A stretch of 64,000 nt of DNA from Psychrobacter coccoides (GCF_017498085.1 NZ_JAGBKM010000001.1:1-64000); one strand, 5' to 3'; counted from the stretch's first letter, positions 19,786-27,059 are shown. Numbers and translations are program-made. The notes: generated by a model from the letters alone, not told the origin.

Positions 19786-19822
19786 AAAAAAACCGACCAT
19801 TTAAATTAAGTGGTCGGTTTTT
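19786..19822 (-). terminator. Original chromosomal ssrA terminator, now orphaned
   Basis: On the minus strand AACCGACCA pairs with TGGTCGGTT and is followed by a T run. It lies directly past the attL copy of the ssrA 3' end, the position expected of the tmRNA terminator before phage insertion. Confidence 0.75.
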
Positions 19823-19825
19823 CGA

Positions 19826-19855
19826 ATTTGGTGGAGATGGCGGGAGTTGAACCCG
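19826..19855. other. attL core (30-bp copy of ssrA 3' end)
   Basis: The 30 bases from 19826 are identical to those at 55673-55702, which form the 3' end of the intact tmRNA gene. Identity stops on both sides, so this is the duplicated att core left by site-specific integration. Confidence 0.93.
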
Positions 19856-19949
19856 ATTTGATGACACTCTATAACACGCTATGATATTTTGACTTAGTAA
19901 TATCAATGACTTAGCTTGCTGAAATGTCATTGTATGTCATAGCGTGTCA

Positions 19950-19974
19950 TACAATCCTGTCAAGAATCATGTCA
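19950..19974. promoter_or_regulatory. Candidate integrase arm-type sites, left end
   Basis: AATCCTGTCA and AATCATGTCA stand 12 bp apart just inside attL, and AATCCTGTCA recurs at the right end (55621-55630). Matching short repeats at both phage ends next to int are the expected form of arm-binding sites. The adjacent 19860-19950 stretch also has several TGTCAT/ATGACA motifs. Confidence 0.55.
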
Positions 19975-19980
19975 CAGCTA

Positions 19981-21135
19981 TTAATTCGTTGGCAGTTTTG
20001 ATATCTCAATCTTGTTTTGGTCCCCGTGGATCCAGCGGCCATATCTCTTAATAAGCATCTGCAAGCTATGTCCAAGTTGGTTGGCTACAAACACTGGATT
20101 CACGTCAGCCATCAGCAGCATAGTAGCATAGGTATGCCTGGCATTGTATGCAGGACGGTGACGCACTCGCTTAGCTTTCATTGCATCAATTAAGCGCATG
20201 CGGGCGGGTTTTTCGTTGTAAAAAGGCTGGCTGGTCTCTGGGCAGATCATCACATAGTCGTCATGCAGCTTCATTGCATCGAGTGCTTCAAGTGCTCGCT
20301 TTGAGCGATCGTTTAGATATACCTCTCGTGCAGTGTGCGTTTTTGTTACTTGCTTTTCGACACCTCGCACACGGCTTTTGCTAATGATCATTGAGCCGTT
20401 AAACCAATCAATATCGCTCCATCTAAGCGCTATCAGCTCACTGGGACGACAACCTGTCCAAAACGCCATTTCAAAATACCAGTAATAAAACCTATCTTTA
20501 CCCTCTAAATTCACATCAAGCCAATTTAATAGCGCATCCATCTCATCTCGAGTAAACGGATCTGGCAGCCCCGACTGTACTTTTTTATTCTTGATCATCG
20601 ACATTGGGTTGTCGGCTGGCGTGATTAGTCTTAGCTCTATCGCTTTGTCAAAAACACCGCGCAGTGGTACCAGACAGTTATTATAGGTCTTGTCTGAGTT
20701 AAAGCCGATATCTGCAATGACATCACGAACCTTGTCTGATGTTATTTTGTCGATAGGCATTAATGCCAGGCGTGGCATCCAGTGCTTGTTAAGAGCGCTT
20801 AGGTAGTCGCCTTTAGAATCCTGATTGGCTTCGCAATGCTTTAAGTACTTTTGAGCGACTTCTTGAAATAGTACGCCGTTATCGACAATTTTGCTATCGT
20901 CAGCAACGACATCACCCCGAGCAAGAGCGATGTCGTCATCAGTAAGCACACCCCATTCGGCTTTGGTGATCAGTTCACGTCTAATTTTAACGGCTGTATT
21001 GATGCCCGCTGCAGTTGTGGGGTATGGGAGCGTGACGTTGTACGTCTCTTTGTTGCGACTGAAGTAGATTTGCAAGCGGCCATGTCTGATCCGGACGCCT
21101 GTCGGCATTTTTCTTTTGCTTGGCTGGTCATCCAT
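19981..21135 (-). CDS. int: Phage integrase (tyrosine recombinase)
   Basis: The 384-residue protein catalyses integration and, with Xis, excision at the ssrA 3' end. An N-terminal arm-binding region (MPTGVRIRHGRLQIYFSR, about residues 10-45) is followed by a core-binding domain and a catalytic domain with Arg230 (WTGCRPSEL), Arg333 (NARHTYAT), His356 (LGHS) and the nucleophile Tyr365. The usual first-box histidine is a tyrosine (Tyr330). The start lies inside the upstream xis-like ORF with GAGGA as ribosome site. It is the last gene of the leftward operon, next to attL. Confidence 0.95.
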   Translation of the reverse strand: MDDQPSKRKMPTGVRIRHGRLQIYFSRNKETYNVTLPYPTTAAGINTAVKIRRELITKAEWGVLTDDDIALARGDVVADDSKIVDNGVLFQEVAQKYLKHCEANQDSKGDYLSALNKHWMPRLALMPIDKITSDKVRDVIADIGFNSDKTYNNCLVPLRGVFDKAIELRLITPADNPMSMIKNKKVQSGLPDPFTRDEMDALLNWLDVNLEGKDRFYYWYFEMAFWTGCRPSELIALRWSDIDWFNGSMIISKSRVRGVEKQVTKTHTAREVYLNDRSKRALEALDAMKLHDDYVMICPETSQPFYNEKPARMRLIDAMKAKRVRHRPAYNARHTYATMLLMADVNPVFVANQLGHSLQMLIKRYGRWIHGDQNKIEISKLPTN

Positions 21136-21338
21136 TTGTTATATCCTCTTATCGAGTAATATATATTACCCGACTGCTTCATCCAAACAACGTTTTCTGG
21201 CCACCGCCGCTTACGTGCGGGCAGTTTCTTTTCTTCAATACCAGTCAGTGCTGAGAACTGCTGAGCATCGACCCAGTCGAGTGGGGTTAGGCCAAGCTCG
21301 TGCAGTACGCCGATGAGCGTTTCGCTCTGATTTAACAT
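20970..21338 (-). CDS. Putative excisionase
   Basis: The N-terminal 80 residues resemble small winged-helix excisionases: DWVDAQQFSALTGIEEKKL, then RRWPENVVWMKQSGNIYYS ending in a tryptophan-containing recognition segment (GYNKWM). The remaining 40 or so residues are basic and low-complexity and are encoded by the same DNA as the start of int in another frame, an overlap of 166 bp. Position upstream of int supports a role as directionality factor. Whether the overlapping tail is functional is unclear. Confidence 0.6.
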   Translation of the reverse strand: MLNQSETLIGVLHELGLTPLDWVDAQQFSALTGIEEKKLPARKRRWPENVVWMKQSGNIYYSIRGYNKWMTSQAKEKCRQASGSDMAACKSTSVATKRRTTSRSHTPQLQRASIQPLKLDVN

Positions 21339-21673
21339 GGTGGGCCCTCCTTTTTTCTACACGTTAATTCGCCTAGCGCTTGTATTGCGCTCTTTACGCT
21401 GTCGTAAGCGTTGCAGCGCAAGGTCTCAAAGTCGTCATTAGTGAGTATCTGCATTGATGTTGCATACGTTAAACAGTCACTCTTTTTTGACTTCTTGATT
21501 TCCTGATACTCTACAGCGCAGCTGCCGTCAGGGTTTTTTGACAAACGGGCGATACTAAAGACGCTTTTTTCACTACGCAGAAACAAGCGATTGTAGTTCC
21601 GTGCTTGATATTCTTTGTTGCACAATACTGCAAGCTCTGTGACTTCTGCATACTTGTTAAACTCGAAACACAT
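21332..21673 (-). CDS. Hypothetical phage protein (113 aa)
   Basis: I do not recognise this protein. It is soluble and mixed in charge, with a lysine-rich KKSKKS segment and a cysteine-rich end (LTCRKKEGPPC). The ATG at 21673 has AAGGA six bases upstream and is preferred. A longer frame reaches 21706, but its first codons come from the 10-bp repeat array. It overlaps the excisionase by 7 bp. Confidence 0.6.
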   Translation of the reverse strand: MCFEFNKYAEVTELAVLCNKEYQARNYNRLFLRSEKSVFSIARLSKNPDGSCAVEYQEIKKSKKSDCLTYATSMQILTNDDFETLRCNAYDSVKSAIQALGELTCRKKEGPPC

Positions 21674-21690
21674 GATCAATCCTTTTTTGC

Positions 21691-21780
21691 GTTCATTTGC
21701 GTTCATTTGCGTTCATTTGCGTTCATTTGCGTTCATTTGCGTTCATTTGCGTTCATTTGCGTTCATTTGCGTTCATTTGC
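21691..21780. repeat. Nine tandem copies of a 10-bp unit (GTTCATTTGC)
   Basis: The array is perfect over nine units. On the coding (minus) strand each unit reads GCAAATGAAC, so every unit contains ATGA, a stop/start overlap. The first unit supplies the stop codon of the zinc-finger gene upstream, and the array fills the gap to the next gene. The unit length is not a multiple of three and is close to one helical turn. Confidence 0.95.
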
Positions 21781-21973
21781 GTTTTTCATAGACCGTTTGG
21801 CAGTCAATGCAGCGACTTACACCGCCCAGCGCCCGCCGCTTGCTTGGTATTTCTTCACCGCACTGCATACACTCAGAGAGCGACGGGACATCGAATACCG
21901 GTAGGGCACGCAGGCGTGCTTTCATTTCAGCATCTATAGACGTGTTTGCACGATCAATATCATCAGCCATCAT
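21773..21973 (-). CDS. DksA/TraR-family zinc-finger protein
   Basis: The 66-residue protein has a C-terminal four-cysteine finger (CMQCGEEIPSKRR, 17 residues between pairs, CIDCQ) typical of short phage TraR/DksA-like proteins. The N-terminal ADDIDRANTSIDAEMKARL is a short helix. Full-length TraR and DksA act in the RNA polymerase secondary channel; short phage versions are presumed to do something similar. Its stop codon falls in the 10-bp repeat, and it overlaps the HNH gene upstream by 11 bp. Confidence 0.85.
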   Translation of the reverse strand: MMADDIDRANTSIDAEMKARLRALPVFDVPSLSECMQCGEEIPSKRRALGGVSRCIDCQTVYEKRK

Positions 21974-22586
21974 GACATCCTTTTTGTTTGCTTCTTACTT
22001 TCTGCCTAACGCATTCGGCCAGAATTATAGTTTTGTTTAGATCAGCGTCTTTAGTGTTTGGTTTCAAGTGGTGATTGAGCGTTGCATGCACTGCACGAGG
22101 CAAGCAAATCAAATTACTCAGTACGATATTCTGTCTATTCCCATCTATAAACCTAATACAATGGTTATCAGGTATCGGCCCGTGATGGCGCTCCCATAAC
22201 AGCTTATGCTTGTGCTGCCAACGCTTGCCTGTATCTGACACCTTGACCAAGGTATAACCAGCACTTTGGCATATGCGTTCAGACCCAATTGGGCGCTTAT
22301 TAATAGCAATCATTCCTTTTTTGAAGGATGTTTTGTTTGCGCCCATATAGCCTGTTTTGCCCTTATTCCACGGGGTGTGCCCGGACACCATTCTTCCGTC
22401 TCTGCCGTTGCTCAGCTCAAGACGAGATATTAGGGCCTTCATATTGTTGAAGTTGACATTATCATCAAGGTCGTCAAATTCATTCACCAACTTCTCAAAC
22501 AGTGATCTCCGTGTAATGCCATACTGGTTTGCTCTTATGTAAGCAATATGGGCATCAGTCCAGTTGATCTTATAACCCTTCGCCAT
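21963..22586 (-). CDS. HNH endonuclease, copy A
   Basis: The 207-residue protein has an N-terminal helical DNA-binding region (INWTDAHIAYIRANQYGITRRSLFEKL). A central SGHTPWNKGKTGYMG segment resembles NUMOD-type modules, and the nuclease region has WQHKHKLLWERHHGPIPDN followed by FIDGNRQNIVLSNL. At the position where classic HNH_3 proteins have His before DGN there is Phe. The start at 22586 has AAGGGAA upstream. It is one of two paralogous HNH genes, each preceded by a paralogous small gene. Confidence 0.8.
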   Translation of the reverse strand: MAKGYKINWTDAHIAYIRANQYGITRRSLFEKLVNEFDDLDDNVNFNNMKALISRLELSNGRDGRMVSGHTPWNKGKTGYMGANKTSFKKGMIAINKRPIGSERICQSAGYTLVKVSDTGKRWQHKHKLLWERHHGPIPDNHCIRFIDGNRQNIVLSNLICLPRAVHATLNHHLKPNTKDADLNKTIILAECVRQKVRSKQKGCHDG

Positions 22587-22833
22587 TGTTATTTCCCTTT
22601 TTATTACCACTCACCGTAAGAAGGCCTTTGTCAACACGCTCGCCGCCGTACTCCAAGTCCACCTCAATCGCATCTAAATCCAGTCGGTTTACAGAGACAA
22701 TCTGCTTTGACACCTCGTTAATGGACTTGATTCGGCGTATCTCTTCATCAAGCTCGTCACCTACCAAGTCGGCACTGTTCAGTACATCCAGCTGGTTTTC
22801 TAGCACATTGTTTAGCTTTGCCAATAAACTCAT
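22570..22833 (-). CDS. Small HNH-associated protein, copy A
   Basis: This 87-residue, acidic, largely helical protein is not a family I can name with confidence. It is paralogous to the protein at 23485-23733: both start LLAKLN/ILAQLN, have acidic DEEE-like centres, then SKQI(V/I), a short S.RLxLDA segment and a GxEVR/GERV end. The gene overlaps the HNH gene that follows by 17 bp and the HNH gene before it by four (ATGA), so translation is probably coupled. Confidence 0.65.
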   Translation of the reverse strand: MSLLAKLNNVLENQLDVLNSADLVGDELDEEIRRIKSINEVSKQIVSVNRLDLDAIEVDLEYGGERVDKGLLTVSGNKKGNNNGEGL

Positions 22834-23492
22834 GTTTCATCCTTATTCAATACACTCAGTGCCGCAGTTAGCATCACTGCACGGTTTAATTCGGGGTTTT
22901 CTGTCTTGGCCACGCTGTGTTTGTTGATGATCCAGCTTGCATCCGCTGGCACGCAAACCAAGTTTTCAATGTCGGTATTGTCATAATCACCGTCGGCAAA
23001 CATAACGATATAGTCTGGCGGTATCGGCCCATAATGTTCTTCATACGTGTGCCTGTGTAGGCTTCTCCACACGTCTGGCTCGCCGACTTTGATGTGTAGA
23101 TACTTGGTCCGCCTACGCACCGAGCCAACAGGCAAATGATTACGCCTTACCTTTTCCATCTTTAAGTCAAGCCGTCTGCAGACGGTTCTTATGTCTTTGA
23201 CGGTAAAGCTGGTGCCAAAGTGCTGGTTAAACTTATCGGTCAACTGACTGCGTGGCAACAGCCCGTGATTGTCTTCTAAATACTGCAAGTGCTCAGGCTT
23301 ATGAATCAGTGGCGTAATCACTCTAAGCATGCCATGACGCTTGGCGTAACTTGCGATACTTGGCACGCTGACAGACAGTCCAAACTTCTCATTAAACATC
23401 CTTGCCAGCTCTTTACGAGTGATATGCGCTTGATGTTTTTTGATGAAGTCATGGTGGGCCTTGGTGACACGCCAGCGAATATATTTAGCCAT
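22830..23492 (-). CDS. HNH endonuclease, copy B
   Basis: The 220-residue protein shows two N-terminal HTH-like repeats (HITRKELARMFNEKFGLSVSVPSIASYAKRHG and LPRSQLTDKFNQHFGTSFTVKDIRTVCRRL). The HNH region has HRHTYEEHYGPIPPDY, then FADGDYDNTDIENLVCV. As in copy A, Phe stands before the DG motif. It is longer in the DNA-binding part than copy A. The start at 23492 lies inside the end of the small gene upstream, indicating coupling. Confidence 0.78.
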   Translation of the reverse strand: MAKYIRWRVTKAHHDFIKKHQAHITRKELARMFNEKFGLSVSVPSIASYAKRHGMLRVITPLIHKPEHLQYLEDNHGLLPRSQLTDKFNQHFGTSFTVKDIRTVCRRLDLKMEKVRRNHLPVGSVRRRTKYLHIKVGEPDVWRSLHRHTYEEHYGPIPPDYIVMFADGDYDNTDIENLVCVPADASWIINKHSVAKTENPELNRAVMLTAALSVLNKDET

Positions 23493-23733
23493 CGATACCA
23501 CCATAACCAACTTCTAGCAGCTCAGCTCCCATGCGCACCTCTTCGCCTGTTGAGTACGCAAACTTATTGGCGTCTAACACCAAGCGATGGCTATCGATGA
23601 TTTGCTTGCTGACGGCTGTCAGCTGGCGAGTTTGCTCAGCGACGGCTTTTAGCTCTTCTTCGTCGCTGTCAGCGCCCATGATGTTCGCCATTTGCAATGA
23701 CAGGTTTTTGTTTAACTGGGCTAAAATAGTCAT
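23485..23733 (-). CDS. Small HNH-associated protein, copy B
   Basis: This 82-residue helical, acidic protein is paralogous to the product of 22570-22833 and likewise overlaps the HNH gene that follows (8 bp). Small proteins of this type precede HNH genes in other phages as far as I recall, but no function is established. A ribosome site GGATTAATT precedes the ATG. Confidence 0.65.
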   Translation of the reverse strand: MTILAQLNKNLSLQMANIMGADSDEEELKAVAEQTRQLTAVSKQIIDSHRLVLDANKFAYSTGEEVRMGAELLEVGYGGIDG

Positions 23734-23757
23734 AATTAATCCTTTTGATGGTCATAG

Positions 23758-24033
23758 TTAGCTGTGAATGACTGCGAATCTAATGTCATATAATGAGTAA
23801 GTGAGTAGGGATGGGCCCGTTGGTGGTTTCATATAAAGCTTTGCACCGCTTTCAAACTCAATCCGAAAGGACTGGTCTACTGGGTCTACATCTATAACCG
23901 TAGCCACACCATCGTATACCGCTCGAGTAAACTCTGGCCCTTTGGTCATCTTTAACTTGTCACCGACTTTCACCAAATACTTAGGGTTTGCGATGATGGG
24001 TACGTATACTCGCACGGCTTTGGGGTTTGACAT
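23758..24033 (-). CDS. Hypothetical phage protein (91 aa)
   Basis: The protein looks like a compact beta-rich domain (VKVGDKLKMTKGPEF, then VATVIDVDPVDQSFRIEFESGAKLYM), reminiscent of small SH3-like folds. No family was recognised. It belongs to the leftward early operon, two bases from the gene upstream. Confidence 0.6.
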   Translation of the reverse strand: MSNPKAVRVYVPIIANPKYLVKVGDKLKMTKGPEFTRAVYDGVATVIDVDPVDQSFRIEFESGAKLYMKPPTGPSLLTYSLYDIRFAVIHS

Positions 24034-24035
24034 GA

Positions 24036-24371
24036 TTAATCCCCTAAACCAAACAAATAATTAACCTTGTCATGCGCCTGTTTAACGGCTTTGCGTGCTT
24101 TCTTGGCGCCAGCAATCAAGGTTTTAATATCAAGCTCTGCCAAATCATCCTCCAAGCGAGACACCTCGTATGCAAGGTAGTTAACCTCGTTTTTCAGCTG
24201 GTCACAGTCTTCGCAAGAGCTATCATCATCGAGTTGCACCGAACCATGGTGGATAGGCAGTGCGTCCAATGTGACAGCCAATTCATAGGCAAGGCTATCG
24301 GGGTCACAATCAAGACCTTCATCGATAAGCCCGGCATCGGTCATCGATCTATAACTCATTTTAGTAGTCAT
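24036..24371 (-). CDS. Hypothetical phage protein (111 aa)
   Basis: This acidic protein has a CEDC motif near the middle followed by a helical, probably coiled-coil segment (LKNEVNYLAYEVSRLEDDLAEL) and a basic C-terminal helix. The ATG at 24371 has AGGAGAGAG upstream and overlaps the preceding gene by 11 bp. The function is unknown. Confidence 0.6.
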   Translation of the reverse strand: MTTKMSYRSMTDAGLIDEGLDCDPDSLAYELAVTLDALPIHHGSVQLDDDSSCEDCDQLKNEVNYLAYEVSRLEDDLAELDIKTLIAGAKKARKAVKQAHDKVNYLFGLGD

Positions 24372-24828
24372 TACTCTCTCCTGAGAAGTTATTGATGACG
24401 TGTTCACGCAAGCCAATCATTTCGTCATTGCGGTTGAGCGAGTGAACATAAATGTATGGCTCCCTCAAGTTATGACCATTGGATTCAAGGTAGGCATCTG
24501 CACCAGCGCGAGTGAGGCAGGCGGTCTGAAAAACGGGTATCAGTCCTATTAGTTTGCGCTCATAGTTGTACTTAATCCCATCAACTATCACCGTGACCTC
24601 AGCATAACCCTGAGATATTTCAGATATAGCATCAGAAAGACTTTCATCTTCTACCTCTTCGCAATCATCAACATCAATCCATGTTGTCTGAACCTCAATG
24701 CCGTTGTAACAATCATCATCAACCGGAATAGGGCGTTTTGAATAGACGCAATACAACGGGTGATTGGTGGCTGCGTTGTCTTGCGTTTTAAGGTTATTCG
24801 CCAGCTCAGATAAATTTAACTTGCTCAT
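24361..24828 (-). CDS. Hypothetical phage protein (155 aa)
   Basis: This acidic early protein is not recognised. It contains a central acidic patch (DVDDCEEVEDESLSDAISEI) and a mixed C terminus (NRNDEMIGLREHVINNF). Its start overlaps the end of the gene upstream (TAATG-type junction) in the compact leftward operon. Confidence 0.6.
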   Translation of the reverse strand: MSKLNLSELANNLKTQDNAATNHPLYCVYSKRPIPVDDDCYNGIEVQTTWIDVDDCEEVEDESLSDAISEISQGYAEVTVIVDGIKYNYERKLIGLIPVFQTACLTRAGADAYLESNGHNLREPYIYVHSLNRNDEMIGLREHVINNFSGESNDY

Positions 24829-25121
24829 TACTCTCTCCCGTATGCTTTTGCGATAAATTGGTTGGCGTGCCTTGCTGTCTTATACTGCTCAGACGCCTCA
24901 TAAGCTTCTTGATCAAAGCTATCTATTGGATCGGTGACATAGAAGTCATCATCACGGCTGGCAAGATAGAGCTTATGCTCATCAATCATTGCTTTTTCGC
25001 TGGCTTGTTGACGGTCATAAGCATCAATAACTTTACTCGCACCCGCTGACGCTGTGTTTATGATGAGTACAGCCAGTGCTACTACGCCTACCGCTGCCAA
25101 CATTCTTGTAATGAGTTTCAT
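24828..25121 (-). CDS. Hypothetical membrane-anchored or exported phage protein
   Basis: The 97-residue protein begins MKLITRM followed by a hydrophobic segment of about 20 residues (LAAVGVVALAVLIINTASA). It could be an N-terminal anchor or a signal peptide cut after ASA. The rest is polar and acidic. The ATG at 25121 follows AGGGATAATT. Early phage membrane proteins of this sort can be involved in superinfection exclusion or cell physiology; no function is claimed. Confidence 0.55.
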   Translation of the reverse strand: MKLITRMLAAVGVVALAVLIINTASAGASKVIDAYDRQQASEKAMIDEHKLYLASRDDDFYVTDPIDSFDQEAYEASEQYKTARHANQFIAKAYGRE

Positions 25122-25143
25122 AACAATTATCCCTATTGTTGTG

Positions 25144-25311
25144 CTATTCATGACTGTCTAGCGCCTTAATCAAAGCATCTGCGTGCTTTACTGCTGATTC
25201 AGCCATTGCGTAGCTGGTGACTTGCTTGCCAGCATTGGCAGTGATAACCCCTTGCATGACAGCTGCCGCCAACTGGTCACGTCTGCTTAGTTGTTCGGTT
25301 TGATTGTTCAT
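25144..25311 (-). CDS. Small hypothetical phage protein (55 aa), first gene of leftward operon
   Basis: The short helical protein (RRDQLAAAVMQGVITANAGK) is unrecognised. The ATG at 25311 has AAGGT eight bases upstream and is preferred to the in-frame start at 25374, which would lie in the operator. It is the first gene after the leftward promoter at 25345-25374. Confidence 0.55.
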   Translation of the reverse strand: MNNQTEQLSRRDQLAAAVMQGVITANAGKQVTSYAMAESAVKHADALIKALDSHE

Positions 25312-25344
25312 GATGATTACCTTGTGTCGTTGTGATTGGTTATT

Positions 25345-25387
25345 ATTATAGTTTAAACTATATAAGGGTGTCAATAGTTTAAACTAT
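25345..25387 (-). promoter_or_regulatory. Leftward early promoter with two repressor operators (PL/OL)
   Basis: On the minus strand a perfect TTGACA (25369-25374) and a perfect TATAAT (25345-25350) are separated by 18 bp. Two palindromes, TATAGTTTAAACTATA at 25347-25362 and ATAGTTTAAACTAT at 25374-25387, overlap the -10 and -35 regions. They share the consensus of the operators right of the repressor gene. Confidence 0.88.
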
Positions 25388-25442
25388 AATTAACCTTAAT
25401 AACTCTAACTGCCTATAACTCCTTAAAAAAAAGACACAAAAA

Positions 25443-25461
25443 AACCGCCATATAGGCGGTT
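25443..25461 (-). terminator. Intrinsic terminator of the repressor gene
   Basis: AACCGCC and GGCGGTT flank a short loop; on the minus strand a run of seven T follows. It lies just past the repressor stop at 25481. Confidence 0.88.
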
Positions 25462-25480
25462 ATTGATGGTTAAGAAACAT

Positions 25481-26200
25481 CTAGTGTTGAGCAAAAGTAT
25501 ATCTTACTCGCCCAAACAGCTTGAACTGTGAGAAGCTATCCCTGTCGATCACTTGGTCGGGGTAGTTGTTCTTATCTGAGTTATCGGATTTTAATACTAC
25601 CGTGCCATTCAGGTTTCTAATTGCTCGCTTACATATCATTTCATTATCAGCCTGAAACACATAAACCTTATTGTTCACAAAGTTGTCAAACTCACGCTCA
25701 TTGGTATCGACCAGCATCAGTGTGCCATGCGGTATTGTATAGCCCATACTGTCACTACAGGCATGCATTAAAACCAACCCCTCACCATTTATGGGCATGT
25801 TGTTGCTGCGTAAAAACTCAACAGTAAATGCTTGCGTATGTGCCTCAGGGTGTTGCTCATTAATATACCCGCTGCCACAGCTAGCCTTTATATCCAGATA
25901 CTTAACCTTTACCAGATCATAGTCAGACTGCTTGCCAATAGATACGTATTGTGTGCTGACGAGGTCATCATCTGTAGCATCTTCAGTTGGCAAGGCGTAA
26001 TTACCTTCGCCATGCATTAACCAATCAACGTCTGTCTTTAACACCTTAGCGATTTCACTTATAAATCGTGAGCGTTTCGACTTACCTGCTTCAAGCTGGT
26101 AATAACTAGGCTGCTTCATACCTACTGCATCAGCTACCTGCTGCTGTGAAAGGTTCAGCTGCTCTCTAGCAAACTTCAATCTATCTGGAAGCGTATCCAT
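25481..26200 (-). CDS. CI-like phage repressor (S24/LexA-type)
   Basis: The 239-residue protein maintains lysogeny. Residues 5-60 form an HTH (LNLSQQQVADAVGMKQPSYYQLEAGK). The C-terminal S24 domain has Ser151 (CSDSMGY) and Lys191 as the catalytic pair. A Cys108-Gly109 bond in the linker fits the Ala-Gly type self-cleavage site, so RecA-stimulated autocleavage is expected. The ATG at 26200 follows CGAGG. It is transcribed toward OL, with operators on both sides, as in lambda. Confidence 0.92.
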   Translation of the reverse strand: MDTLPDRLKFAREQLNLSQQQVADAVGMKQPSYYQLEAGKSKRSRFISEIAKVLKTDVDWLMHGEGNYALPTEDATDDDLVSTQYVSIGKQSDYDLVKVKYLDIKASCGSGYINEQHPEAHTQAFTVEFLRSNNMPINGEGLVLMHACSDSMGYTIPHGTLMLVDTNEREFDNFVNNKVYVFQADNEMICKRAIRNLNGTVVLKSDNSDKNNYPDQVIDRDSFSQFKLFGRVRYTFAQH

Positions 26201-26240
26201 AACAACCTCGTTATTAAAATGAATAGTAAACACCTCACTT

Positions 26241-26334
26241 TATAGTTACAACTATATAAGCGCAAACAGCCTAAACTATTGCTTTATTATAGTTAAAACA
26301 ATATAATCATATAAAATCGATAGTTAGGACAATA
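26241..26334. promoter_or_regulatory. Rightward promoter and repressor operators (PR/OR)
   Basis: Three sites fit TATAGTT-N2-AACTATA: 26241-26256 (TATAGTTACAACTATA), 26288-26303 (TATAGTTAAAACAATA) and 26319-26334 (GATAGTTAGGACAATA), with a further half site near 26270-26281. A promoter TTGCTT (26279-26284), 17 bp, TATAAT (26302-26307) reads toward cro with the second operator in its spacer. The third overlaps the cro ribosome site. The first overlaps a probable leftward repressor promoter. Confidence 0.88.
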
Positions 26335-26336
26335 AA

Positions 26337-26561
26337 ATGCCCACTCTTTATGAATCATACTCGCAGCTTATAGCTCGCTTTGGCGGACAACAAAAGACTG
26401 CTGAGGCTTTAGGTTGTACACAGCCTTCAGTTTCAGCATGGGTTCAAGGTAAGGCCAATATGTCAGCTACTTTGGCACTAAAGGCCGAGCGTATAACAAA
26501 CGGTGAGTTCAAAGCCGTTGATCTTTGCCCTGCATTAGCCTTGCTCGAAACCACTGATTAA
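26337..26561 (+). CDS. Cro-like DNA-binding protein
   Basis: The 74-residue protein is a single HTH domain (FGGQQKTAEALGCTQPSVSAWVQGK) of the Cro/YdaS type, first gene of the rightward operon and divergent from the repressor. It presumably binds the same operators and shuts off repressor synthesis during lytic growth. AGGA lies eight bases before the ATG, inside an operator. Confidence 0.85.
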   Translation: MPTLYESYSQLIARFGGQQKTAEALGCTQPSVSAWVQGKANMSATLALKAERITNGEFKAVDLCPALALLETTD

Positions 26562-26615
26562 ATACTACAACCAACCCTTCATCAACAACACGTTTTTATA
26601 AATAGGCAGAACACG

Positions 26616-27059
26616 ATGAACGTAATAGACGCAGCACACAAGACAGTTCACAACTCAAAGCATGGCGGCTCTATCGCCTTGGCAGCACGTATGGGCATGT
26701 CTAGCACTGTACTTAACAACAAAGTAAACCCAAACACCGACACCCATCATCTGCGCTTAGATGAAGCACTAACCATCATGGAATTTACAGGCGACCATTC
26801 AATCATTCAATCGATGGCCCAGCAGCTTGGTGGCGAGTTTACCACTTCGACTGGCACGACGCCGCAGGCGAGCTTACTAATGACAGCGCTATCGACATCA
26901 GCGAGTCAGGGTGAAGTGATGGTTGAGATGCATAAAGCGCTAGAGGATGGCCGTATCGACTGCAAAGAGCACGACTTACTACAGACCAGAATCCAAGACA
27001 TGATCGTCATGCTGCGTACGCTGAGCAAACAAGTTACCGAACAGTGCGAGGGGAGATAG
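26616..27059 (+). CDS. CII-like phage regulatory protein
   Basis: The 147-residue protein has an N-terminal HTH-like region (GGSIALAARMGMSSTVLNNKVNPNTDTHHLRLDEAL) typical of the phage CII family (Phage_CP76). A helical C-terminal half is rich in Met/Gln. In P2/lambda-type phages such proteins activate the repressor and integrase promoters. The position after cro supports this role. Confidence 0.82.
   Translation: MNVIDAAHKTVHNSKHGGSIALAARMGMSSTVLNNKVNPNTDTHHLRLDEALTIMEFTGDHSIIQSMAQQLGGEFTTSTGTTPQASLLMTALSTSASQGEVMVEMHKALEDGRIDCKEHDLLQTRIQDMIVMLRTLSKQVTEQCEGR

Noticed and set aside
19826..19855. tRNA fragment or second tmRNA gene at attL
   Set aside because: Only 30 bp match the 3' end of ssrA; it is the integration duplicate.
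21691..21780. Possible CRISPR array
   Set aside because: The 10-bp units are directly adjacent with no spacers, and no cas gene is near.
21605..21939. Plus-strand ORFs with repeated peptide FAFICVHLRS
   Set aside because: They are translations of the 10-bp repeat array opposite to well-supported minus-strand genes and lack ribosome sites.
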